From Nymphaea colorata (taxonomy: Eukaryota; Streptophyta; Magnoliopsida; Nymphaeales; Nymphaeaceae): a stretch of 64,000 nt of DNA. This document shows positions 1 to 10,740 of this stretch, piece by piece (position 1 is the stretch's first letter; every line of letters begins with the position of its first letter). The stretch is from contig NC_045139.1 in assembly GCF_008831285.2 (NCBI RefSeq), forward strand, positions 4,996,704 through 5,060,703. The letters run 5' to 3'. The notes beneath the pieces are model-generated. The model had not been told where the DNA came from. It ran no database searches and was given only the letters and a program-made list of their open reading frames with translations. The position numbers and the translations under genes were made by a program.

Positions 1-1775
1 TAGTACATGACTCGTAATAATAAAATAAAAGGTCAAGTTCTCTAAATGAAATCCATGAAGTTAGATCTCAAAATTTAATTGTGTATATGATAGCTTTTGT
101 TATGTCCTTGAAATCTTGTTTTCATGTTCCAACTTCCACCTATTATCGTTATTGATGCAGTATCTGTGGAGCATCTGTGGCATATGATGTTGATATAATC
201 CATCTCTTTCTAGTGTTAAATGTTGTTTCTAATTTTACCTTTGTTTCTGAATATAAGTTTGTTAAACTAGTGAGGAGTTCATGCTATCTGATATGATTAT
301 CTAGACATATTACCATCTTCTTCTGATTGACTTCGCTTCTGGGGCAGTATTTATTTTTTATAAAGTCATTGTTGTATGGTGCGTTCATCTACATGGGCGA
401 TTTAGGTGAAGTGATATCATCCAGAAGTGCAACCATGCCTGTGCTGTACACTTGATTTGAGCATAAGAAGCCTCAAGGATTTCATTGAGAACACTATTGA
501 TCTATGTCACATGAGTGCGAGGTGCAGGTGTGGGTGCCGGAGCGGCACGTCCCAAAAAATTTAGGTGCGGCGGCCAGCAAGGGTATTTTATTATTATTAT
601 TATTATTATTAATTTATTATATATATAACAGAATAAGCATCTATATATTGTTATTACAATTTAGTTATTAATGTATATAACATACTTGCATAATTGTATT
701 GCATAGGAAAATATCGGAAATATATATTTATATATAGTATATTATATATAGTAATTTAGTAATATGACATACTAACAGTCTGACATAAAACATAAAAAAT
801 TGATAGAATCATATAAGTAGAAATTAAAAATTTGAAATTAAAACTTCAAAAGAACAACACTAACCACAGCTGGTTGGCTGCATAATGCATATATAAAAAA
901 GCTTATATTCTATATTATAAGTTTATGACATGACCACTATATCAGTTTCCAAGGAATCATAGAAGCAGAAACTGAAAGTTTGAAATTAAAACTTCAAAAG
1001 AACAACACGAACCACAGCTGGTCGGCTGCATAATGCATAGATAAGAAGGCTTATGTTCTATATAAGTTTATAACATATGACAATATGTCACAATATCAGT
1101 TGCAAAGTACAGGTGCATGGCTGCATATGTACACGACTGACATATTCGTTGATTGAACTTTGAAACTTCTATGTTAGATTCAAAAACAACCGAACAAGCA
1201 TCTAAAATAAAATGCTAAAATGTATACAATAATAATACCAAAAAATGGGACACATTTAGACCTGGACGCGTGTGACCACACTGGACTCTAGTTTGACCGC
1301 ACCCGACTCGAGTTTGACGCTGCGTGTCAGAAATGGACAAATATAATCTGGTGCGGCCGATTGCATCCGACTCACGTTGACTGGGCTTAGGTGTGAGTCC
1401 TAGCTGCACCCATGTCCGGTGCGCACCCCACTTGATGCGACTCGGGTGCAGCAGTAAAATAGAAGAGTATGTGTGACTTAGCTATTGATATTTGATAGGC
1501 TAATTTTATTTTGAAAATTTGCCAATGTATTGACTCATTTGTCTGTTTTATCAATAAGAGTTGGTTTTTGTTAAGTTGTATTTGTGCTTGTTTCTGGAAG
1601 TTTGATTTATGCATGATTGTCACAGATTTTTTGCCTGATTTATCTTTCTAAAACAGAACTTGAAGCTGAATACATCAACTTGCTTTCTTGGTCATTCAAT
1701 TGTCATAAAATTCTGCATACCCTTGCTTTAGATTTAATTGAAAACATTGACCGATGATATTGCTGTCATTGACAG
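1..1775 (+). other. Last intron of the ATP synthase beta gene, with repeat-derived insert
   Basis: No coding exon is recognisable here. Two GC-rich blocks full of GTGCGG/GGTGC and GCACCC strings lie at about 515-580 and 1260-1455. They bracket an AT-rich core, suggesting an old transposon insert with related ends, but no exact target duplication was found. The core contains a tandem duplication listed separately. Confidence 0.5.
806..1107. repeat. Two-copy tandem duplication, about 150-bp unit
   Basis: Copy 1 (806-953) and copy 2 (954-1107) both run from GAATCATA-AAG-AGAAA through CTTCAAAAGAACAACAC, ACCACAGCTGG and GGCTGCATAATGCATA to ATATCAGTT-C-AAG. They differ by scattered substitutions and small indels. 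The pair lies inside the intron insert of the ATP synthase beta gene. Confidence 0.85.
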
Positions 1776-1889
1776 GGTGTTTTGGACGGTAAATATGATG
1801 ACCTCCCTGAACAGTCATTTTACATGGTCGGCGGAATAGATGAGGTCATTGCAAAGGCAGAGAAGATTGCCAAGGAATCTGCTGCTTAG
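1776..1889 (+). CDS. ATP2: ATP synthase subunit beta, mitochondrial (last exon only)
   Basis: This is the 3' terminal exon of the F1 ATP synthase catalytic beta subunit of the inner mitochondrial membrane. It starts after a CAG acceptor at 1773-1775 and encodes 37 residues beginning [20 protein letters not shown] and ending AKESAA, then TAG. This is the conserved beta-subunit C-terminus; the nucleotide-binding exons lie to the left of the window. No other beta-subunit exon is recognisable in 1-1775, so the preceding intron is at least 1.77 kb long. Downstream AATAAA-like strings near 2073 and 2268 could serve polyadenylation. The family call rests on a recognised C-terminal signature. The plastid beta subunit is encoded in plastid DNA and ends differently, so the mitochondrial form is preferred. 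Confidence 0.93.
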   Translation, partial: GVLDGKYDDLPEQSFYMVGGIDEVIAKAEKIAKESAA

Positions 1890-4060
1890 TCTGTCATCAT
1901 TTTCTCCTGTTAATAATTTGTTCCAGCCCAGGCTGTGCCTGAGCACAAGATGACATTTTTGAAGACGGCCCCGCATTGGTTTTTCACAATTTTAGTTATT
2001 TTGAACAGGCTTGTGGTGAATAGAGCAAATGAGCAAGCGCCAAAGTGCGCATTCCTTTTTCCCCTCTCTTTCAAAATAAAAGCGCAAAGCTGCATGCTCT
2101 GGCTGTCTCTGTTTACCTTTGTTTTTTTGCTTCTTAACTGTAAAATTACGTTGATGCTGTGACAGTTTCTTTTGATATTTATGATCAGGAATTAGTAGAT
2201 TGAGACTTTAAATTCAATGGAAGAACTTGTATGCTGCTGCAATAGGCTTTGAAGAACAAAGTGGTCTTCAAATAAATGTTTGATCTGAATTTGGAGCTGA
2301 GATTTTTTAGTCATTTTGTATGATTGCAAAGAGTTGCTTCTTCGATAACTTCACAAGGATAATTTTGGAGCATGTTAATTGAAACTGGTTACATGTACTA
2401 GACAATTTAATATTCTTAAAATTATTAGTGATGTTATTAAGAAAGTCACATAACCTCTAATTCTCTCTTAATAGTAGAACACTTGATTCGCAGAATGGGT
2501 GAGTTTCATGGTGCATCAAACGGGGCCATGGTGGCGGAACGTGTTCTCACTAAATACTATCTTGCAGAATGCTGAAAACGTTATGGTCTCCTAGGAACAA
2601 ACGTTTTTGTTCTTTGGTTCCAGTTGAATCAAATGTGCTCTCTTTTGGTGCTGTGTTTTGGCTTGGAACCGGTGGTTCCTGGCATTCCTAAGAGATGAAT
2701 GCAAACGCCCTCTTAAGGCTTGATTTACAATCACTGTCACTTATGAAGAATCAAGCCATGACCTCTCTTTAGTAACCTTGCTACTAAGATTGCTCTCCCT
2801 CCTTGACAAATTAACAGAAATAGAAAGGCTTAAGGGGCATGATATACAAGATATTAAGCTGTTCGAATCACTACTATCAGACCATATATTTAATTGACAC
2901 ATGAAAGAGTGTAACTTATGATGGGAATGTTGTTAGCTAAGCTAGTCTATTAATACTTCTAAACACATGTAAATGCTGTTAAAAGATTTCCAAAATTTCT
3001 AAAGAAGCTATCAAGACAAAGCCTCTGGATGTGAAACAATAATAATTTTCAGAGGTAGATTAAGCGATGTCAGTTATGAAAAACAAATGCAAGTTTTTGC
3101 ATATCTAAGGTAGGCAGCTTAGTTTCATAGAGAAAAAACCAATCGTCCGTTGTTGTACCTTTTGAAACAGTACATTCATATCAATGAAAACAAGCAACCA
3201 AGTTTATTACTCGACACTGTCCTAGTGTAGTGCGTGTGAATATTGGAGAGACATAAGCCACTAATGATATGACCCCCACAAATGAAAATAATGCATCAAC
3301 TATGAGGTCATGGTGGGCATCACTTTGATCATTTCAAACACTGAACACATTAATTCACAGCCGGAACATGTAACCTTTTCTGATCAAGACGGCACCTGGC
3401 TAAGAACATGACGTCGACAATCAAAGCATGAAGCTTCCTCAGGCCAGAATGAGTTGCGCGCACGTTATGCATACGCAACTGAAGTACTAAGGGAGTTATT
3501 TTAGTATTTTTTTGAAAAACATGTCCTTTATAATCGTTTCGTTGTTTTAGATCTTCATCTCTCTTACCAATTTTCTTTTTCTATGTAAATGGATGTGCTT
3601 TTGCAATTAACCAGAGAGAAGAAATTTAGTTACTGGCGCATATAACCAAGTGGCTCCTCAAGGAGGGCCGGCACATAACAAATTATTGACCAGTGCCGAC
3701 CCTCTCGGGGACGGCAGCACATTGGAAACCAGATGAACTTAGGAAATTCAAAATGAAAAGAACGAAATTATGAAAACAGTTGATAACGCAAGCACTGTCG
3801 TGAAGAAAATCTCATCGACCGGCCGGCTACATGCAAGACATGTCAGTCAGGATCTAATCGGCCGGCTACAATTTTTTGAAAGCAAAATTAATACTCAACT
3901 CTAGACTGGTGCATATCCTCAATAATAAATAGATAAAAAGCAAATGAGAAAGTGTTTCGGATGATATCTTATTGATATCGGAAGAGAACATATTTGACAT
4001 TTTGACTATTGAATAAGTGGCGGAGCACTGAGCTCTCTCTCCTTCTCTCTCTCGATCTTC
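1890..4060. other. Intergenic region
   Basis: This holds the 3' UTR of the ATP synthase gene and the upstream region of the pectin methylesterase gene. Short GGCCGGCTAC strings recur at about 3820 and 3860. No other gene or structured element is recognisable. Confidence 0.6.
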
Positions 4061-4070
4061 TCTATATAAA
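4061..4070 (+). promoter_or_regulatory. TATA box of the pectin methylesterase gene
   Basis: TCTATATAAA lies 63-72 bases upstream of the chosen ATG and follows a CT-rich stretch (4030-4060). Transcription would be expected to start around 4090-4100. An ATG at 4093 opens an 18-codon reading frame that overlaps the main start (stop 4144-4146). It matters only if transcription starts upstream of it. Confidence 0.65.
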
Positions 4071-4132
4071 CGGCTACCGCCTGCAACTCCTCATGCCAAT
4101 TGGCCTGCTCTCCATATATCCAAGGGTCAGCC

Positions 4133-7100
4133 ATGAGCAGCATTAGCCCATTCAGGGGCTATAACAGAGCAAATGAGGCGCCAGATGATCAGTCCTCAGG
4201 GCGAAGGAGATTATATAGAAGGAGGATTCTCATCATCTCCATTTCCTCCATCTTCCTGGTTGCCATTATCCTCGCTGCCATCGTCGGGACTTCAGCCTCC
4301 AAGGAGAAGGGCTCCGGCGAACAGTCCTCTCCATCACAGACGTCTTCTACCTCAATCAAGGCCATGTGCGCTCTGACTACGTACCCAGGGCAATGCAGCT
4401 CCAGTCTTGAGAATGTCACTGCCACCAACGTAGCGAACCCCGACGAGTTCTTCTTGTTAACCCTCCAGGTCGCCATGAACGAGCTCCTTCGTGTCGCAAG
4501 CGTCCCGGCGAAACTTGCCAACCAGACGGAAGATAGGCTGCTGCGGAAGGCCCTGGCCAACTGCCACTTTCTCATGGAGGACTCAATTTATGGTATCAAC
4601 TCAACCATCTTGGCACTACACAAAGTGAGTTCCTCTTTCTTAGACTAGCTGCTAATCCTTCAGTTGTTGAAAAATAAGCTATAAGATATGTAGTCAAAAG
4701 TGAAGAATCTAGTTAGTGTTCAAGAAAACTCTCAGAGGTTTCTAAACAGCTCAGATGGGTTGGATTAATTTTGAGGATCTTGAAATTGGATTGTTTCTGA
4801 CATTTTCTTAGAGAATTTCAGACGTAGAGGATCGTTGTTGCCATATTCTCAATCACTGGAATCACCTATTTGATTTTCCTGATACAGGCGGCGTTAGCAT
4901 TACTGGACAATGGCCTATAGTTATCATTGTCCTTGGTTAAATTATATTATTTTAAGTTGTTGACAATTTAAACTCTTACGTATTATGTAAAGGGGAAGGT
5001 GAACCCTCTCCTTCCCACCACCGTTGTATGATGATGGTGGTGGCGCTTGGGGAGGATCCCACCGCCGCTGACCGTCCGAACGGCCGGCGGGGAAATGAAT
5101 CTCTCCGGCTGAAAGGACGAGGGATTCCATCCTCGCCAACCAGATGACGGCTCGATGGGGCGCGGTTCGGCCTCATTATTTTTTATTATTTTATTTAATA
5201 ACAATATATATGATTTTTATATTAAAATTTTCTTATGTTATATTTAAAAAATATATTTTTTTTATTTTAATTGAACGAGCTCGGGAATCAGATATCAGGC
5301 CAGCCCAGGTTTAGTGAAAACTTTTCAAGAAAAAATTAAAAAAGAAATGCAAAAACACAAATAAGAGAATGAAAGAGAAAGTGAAAAAAAAAAACAGAAA
5401 AGAAATTTGGGCCATCAATATTTTAAATCTATGGCTCAAATTTGATCTCCCTGCACGGAATGATATATATAAATATAAAATTAATAGATGCATGTACTGA
5501 GCAGATACTCAGACCAGGTGCTCACAGGTTTACTATCATTTATTGAGTCCCCAAGATTGAATTTATTGAGCCTACAATCTCTAGAGCACACAACATTTAG
5601 CAAAACATTATTGAGGGCTTTTTATAGTATAATACGAAATACAAAGCTATACCCGAATTATATGCATCCATCTCTGATCTCTGTTTGATGAGAAGAAGAG
5701 AAACTGATTTAAAAACACACGGCTGTAAGAACCAACACCATATATTTATAGAATTTTTTTTGGATCCAACTCATCATTGAATCTGAAATCCATATGTAAG
5801 TATCCACACATATTTAACTACAATTACCCTAAAGAATGATAGATAATTAGACCAGCCCAAGCATCTCTCACAACACCAAGTTTGCAACTAATTCTTTTCT
5901 CTCTTCCTTTGTCTAGGCAAATGTCGAGAAGAAGCTTAATGAATCGCAGGTTGATGATCTTAAGACTTGGCTCAGTGCGGCCTTGACGAACTTCGATACT
6001 TGCCTAGATGGATTGGAGAACACCACAGGCTCGTTCAACGAGTCCATGCATACAACTTTGACAAACTCAACCCAGTTCACCAGCAACAGCCTCGCCGTGG
6101 TAGCAAAGATTCTCGAACTTCTGAGCAAAAGTAGCCTTCCAATAGGTGGTGCCCAACGCCGGCTTCTCAGTTCAGCTCCGGTCCAGGTCTCAGAAGATGG
6201 CTTCCCGACATGGCTGTCAGCAGAAGACAGAAGATTGCTTCGTTCCAAGCACAAACCCAAGGATCATAAAAAGTCTAAAAAATCAAAGCATAATAAAAAG
6301 AAGAAGACAAAGAAACAGAAGAAGCCGAAGAAATCCTCAAAGCAACCAAAGAAATCCTCAAAAGCGAAGAAGCCAACCGAACCTAAGAAACCAGAGAAGC
6401 ATACAACAAAAAAACCTGAGAAACCAAAGAAACCAACAAAAACCGAGAAGCCAAAGAAGCCAACACCACCACCAAAGCCGGGAAAGCCAACAGGGCCATC
6501 CAATATCAAGGCGGACATTGTGGTTGCGAAGGACGGATCAGGGGATTTCGCCACGGTGAATGCTGCCGTGGCCAAAGCAGAGAGCATGAGCAGCGGCAGC
6601 AGGTTCATCATCTACGTGAAGAAAGGTGTCTACACTGAAAATGTCTTGATTGGTAAGAAGTTAACCAACATAATGCTTGTAGGAGATGGCATGGACCAGA
6701 CCACCATTAGCGGGAGTCTCAACGTTGTCGACGGAACACCAACCTTCTCAACTGGAACTTTAAGTGAGTGCTTCCTTACTGCACCTCATGTTCAGAATTT
6801 ATTTTCACCAATGTTGTTTTTTTTTTGTTTATCTTCCTTTTGTGGATGTGAAAGATTTTTCTTTTCGTTATAGACCTTCGAGCAGGATAATGAGAAAGAT
6901 GCAACAAACTTTTTTAATTTTATTACTTCCATGAAGATTGTTTGAAATCTTAAAAGGCTTATAGGATGTTGGTGTAAATGATGGTTCTTTTAGTTAAAAA
7001 AGAATATGCTAGAAGTTGGCTTGAGATTTGTAAACTTAATGAACTTGAGCCTGAGTGGATCAGGTTGTTGCAGTAAGTATCAAAACCAATTAAAAATACT

Positions 7101-8037
7101 CATTCTTACGGTCCTATATATGTAGATTTACATGTCATAAAATAAGTGGATTATAATACTTCATTAAGAGTTTAATCTCGTGTTGAAAATTGTCTAAAAT
7201 TTTTAAAAAGCTTACAAAACGGGTTGCTTGATTGATCAATTGTCTTGTTTCCTTGCCTTCTTGGGTCTTGAATCAAAATTGCTAAAAAGTGAGTTAGTAT
7301 GTTAGTTAAATTAGGAGTATGAGCTCAATGTAAGTTAAACTATGTTCCCTTGTGCAGTTGTTGAGGGAAAAGGCTTCATGGCGAAGGACATTGGATTTAG
7401 GAACACAGCAGGACCAGCAAAGCACCAGGCAGTTGCTGTAAGATGTAGTTCAGATTTCTCCGTGTTCTACAGATGCAAATTTGACGCGTACCAAGACACT
7501 CTCTATGCCCACTCCAATCGCCAATTCTACAAGGATTGCACCATCCTTGGAACCGTGGATTTCATCTTCGGCAATGCCGCTGCTCTGTTACAAGACTGTA
7601 AGATCCTTCCAAGGGAACCAATGAGTGGGCAGCAGGACACTATCACAGCCCAAAGCAAGAGCGACCCCAACCAGAACACTGGAATTTCGATCCACCGGTG
7701 TCAGATCCTCCCTTCTTCCGGCAGCATAAAGGCACCGGTTTACCTAGGCAGGCCGTGGAAAGCTTATTCAACCACTGTGGTCATGGAAACAACGATTGGA
7801 AGCTTGTTAAACCCAGCCGGCTGGCTTCCGTGGACCGGGAATTCTGCGCCGGACACCATCTTCTATGCTGAGTACAAGAACTCGGGACCCGGAGCAGGAA
7901 CATCAAGAAGGGTGAAGTGGAAAGGGTACCATCCATCGATTACTGATTCGTTGGCATCAACGTATACAGTTGGGAAGTTCCTTGGAGGGAACGGCTGGCT
8001 TCCGGCCACCGGAGTTCCTTTTACGGCCGGCCTGTAA
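4133..8037 (+). CDS. Pectin methylesterase with PMEI pro-domain and Lys-rich linker
   Basis: Exons are 4133-4624, 5917-6763 and 7358-8037, with intact GT-AG junctions, giving 672 residues. The product de-esterifies homogalacturonan in the cell wall. Order: basic N-terminus, signal-anchor helix (residues about 32-52), PMEI inhibitor pro-domain (about 73-235, first Cys pair C79/C88), two RRLL processing-type sites (245-248, 269-272), a Lys/Pro-rich linker (about 274-356, some 38 lysines), then the catalytic beta-helix (about 361-672). All catalytic motifs are present: GVYTE, Q470 in HQAVAV, D493 in YQDTLY, D514 in VDFIFG, and R578/W580 in LGRPW. The ATG at 4133 is chosen because an arginine-rich stretch plus anchor helix follows, as in type I PMEs. 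The linker is far longer and more basic than usual. The enzyme looks active; which family member it is cannot be told here. Confidence 0.95.
4990..5310. repeat. GC-flanked AT-rich element in PME intron 1
   Basis: A GC-rich block (about 5040-5170, including CGGCCGGCGGGG) is followed by an almost pure A/T core (5175-5265). A second GC-rich edge with GAACGAGCTCGGG and CAGGCCAGCCCAGG ends at about 5310. The layout resembles the elements at about 9.72-10.03 kb and 63.72-63.92 kb, so it is probably a small dispersed transposon remnant. Confidence 0.4.
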
Positions 8038-8122
8038 CCTGCCACCTTCCTCGTCGATTATGTGATCATGTTGGTTTGCCATTACACCAGTTGTGTATTA
8101 CACTGTTTTGTTTTCTTGTATC

Positions 8123-8128
8123 AATAAA
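8123..8128 (+). terminator. Polyadenylation signal of the PME gene
   Basis: AATAAA occurs 85 bases after the PME stop codon, preceded by T-rich sequence, as expected for a plant near-upstream element. Confidence 0.6.
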
Positions 8129-8694
8129 CGTTCACATAATTTGAGCTACTGTTGGTTTTGTGGCTGATGAAGATGGTTAATATGAAAAATGATAAGCTAT
8201 GAGCTAGTCAACTATAGTTTTTAATAAATAAATAAGTTAAGTTAGTGTGCATATCAAAGTTAAATGGAGTAGTGTATTGAAAAGTGGGAGATTCTGATTC
8301 GACATAAATTACTGAGGGAAGTTTCAAATGTTCCGATTGTAGAGCTGAGCGGGTTCTGTGTTATAGTTTCTAATAACGGATCATGTGTCATAGTTTGGAA
8401 ATGGGCAAGATACTCTTAAAATGAAAGGCCCCTCCGTTTATAAGGGCACAAGTGGTATTTAAAAATTCACTATATAAAAAATGTCTTCCCATGTTATTTG
8501 AAGCTGGTTATATCAGTCGTGTCGTGTATGAAGTTTTCATGAGTCATTTTAATGACGGCAAAAATGTATTAATGCAAAAATAAAGCTTTTGTAGGGATTA
8601 AAAGAAAAAGAAAACTGCAAAAAAAGGGCTTTTGAAAGTGGATAAAGACAAAATTTGTTAGTTGATATATATAGAGAGTTATGACCAACATACC

Positions 8695-9180
8695 CATTTG
8701 AACGGGAAAAAATAGTATTTTTTCTCCTCGTGCCGTTATTTCATATATCTGTCATTATCTTATACAAATTATCACATTCCCATTATTTCATATATTTATC
8801 ATTATCTCATATTCATGTCGTTATCTCATACTCATAATTATTTCATACCTTATACATTATATCATGCTACTTCTTGCCATTATCTTAAAGGCTACAAGTA
8901 TGAGATAATGTGTATAAAATAACAATATGAACAATAATTCTAGAAGTCTGAGATAATAAATATGAGACATTATGGATTCATGATAACAACAGGAGGCATG
9001 ACATAACTACATGAGTATAATAAGAACCTGAATATAAGATAATGATAGAGATACAATAACTATAGTGGGTATAAGATAATGTTTATGAAATAATGACAAA
9101 AGTACGAAGTAATGATAGACGTATGAGATAATGATAAAGGTATGAATTAACAACACGATTAAAAATATTTGTTGTGCACA
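8695..9180. repeat. Degenerate long inverted repeat (MITE-like)
   Basis: The left half (8700-8890) repeats ATTATCTCATA-like strings. The right half (8895-9165) repeats the complement, TATGAGATAATGA. The outer ends also pair: TTTTTCTCCTCGTGCCGTTATTTCATA on the left, read in reverse complement, matches TATGAATTAACAACACGATT and then AAAAATATTT on the right. The whole block is an imperfect palindrome centred near 8,890, built from a roughly 12-base motif in opposite orientations. No clear target duplication was seen. Confidence 0.65.
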
Positions 9181-9719
9181 TGTAATATTTAGGCATTAAA
9201 GTAAATATGAATACTAGTAATAAGTTCACATTTGGTGGACACTCGTTATATACACGGAGTAGTATACAGAACCTGGTGTCCATGTTAATAGCATGACATG
9301 GAAAATGAAAGCTACAACAATATAAATTCTTACTTGAGGGAGGTACCTGCATGCAAATAACTATATTTGCAAAAGACAGTCAGTAAATTAGGGACACAAG
9401 CTCCACCAAATGTTATTTGTTAGGACATTTCATCTAAAAGTGTAAATGGTCTTTGCCACACAGCAAGGTGTATTTTACCACATAAGTGAAATGTCATAGC
9501 ACCCAAGTCACCTTGGGTTGACCACAAATGACAAACTACATAATAGGTGGCTGTCCAAGTTACCTTCTCTTAAAATAGTCTTTTTTTTTTCTAACTTATA
9601 AGCAAAAAATAAGATTTTGAAAGCAAAAAAAATTCTTTTGTACAATTAAATTAATACTATTTCTCATAAGAAAATAGGTGTTTTGGATTGAAACTTTAAC
9701 ATGGTTAAGACTTACATAT

Positions 9720-10035
9720 ACGCCAGGCATAGGCTGGTCCAATAAGAAGTTGGGTTCGGGTCAAGTCATAACCTTGGCCCAGCTTGACTGCCCACAATTT
9801 GAGATTGACGTCCTGTCCATTTAGAATAAAAGGTATATTTTTAATATAATATAATTTAATATATAAATATAATTAATTATAATAAATATATATTTAATTA
9901 TATAAGTTTAAATAAGATAATGTTAAAAATAAATTGTCAGGCCAAGCCAAACTGACATACATTCAATTTTAAGATCTGAACTTAAACCCAATGAGTAAAT
10001 TGTTAGGTACCGGTCGAATACGCAACCCGATGAGC
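9720..10035. repeat. AT-core element with GC-rich, proline-codon-like edges
   Basis: GGCTGGTCC, GGGTTCGGGTCAAG and TTGGCCCAGCTTGAC lie on the left. An A/T-only core spans about 9840-9930. CAGGCCAAGCCAAACTGAC and CCGGTCGAATACGCAACCCG lie on the right. The element at 63.72-63.92 kb has the same design in the opposite sense. Probably a remnant of a dispersed DNA element. Confidence 0.4.
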
Positions 10036-10740
10036 CCCTTATAAGGGGAAGTGATTGAAAGAACTTAATCAACTTTAGGGTTTAACTAAAAACCAAAAAA
10101 CTTGGGGCTTGTGGTTTTTAAGACTAAAAGTCTAACTGGAGAATTCTTTAGGATGACTAAAAATGACTGATCAAAATGAGAGGAGCAATGAAGTACAGAT
10201 ATTTCATACATGTTTTTGTTATATCATTAAAGCTTGGTATCCTTTTTGTAAATGTTTATTAGAGGCTCATTAGTGCATTTGTGCTGAACTGGTGTGAGGC
10301 TGAATCGGCTTACTGAGTGGCAAATGGATTTGATTATCGATCAAAATACATTTGGTCAAAACTTTTTACGGCTTTTTTAATTTTTAATACATTTTTGTTT
10401 CCTTCGCTATTCAAAAATAAATATCTCTTTGTTGCTCCATAAGAAATTTAGCTGAAACTCTTAATTGGCTAAAAACTGTAAGACGGTATTCTGAAGATCC
10501 AATATGAGATCCAAAGTCAAGCAATTCGGATCATACACGACCGGGTTTAGTACCCAACCACGGTCCCACCTCATCTTTTCTCCACGCAGTTCAGAATCAA
10601 CGCTCGTCGTGGTGGGTCCCATGCTGATCCGACTCGGGATCATACGTCCGATTCAGCTTTCTGGTCTCTCCCAAACCCTTGGGAGACCGTCGACCGAGTT
10701 GCCCTCTGACTGCGCCCGCGCTTTATCTCCGAAGAGCACG

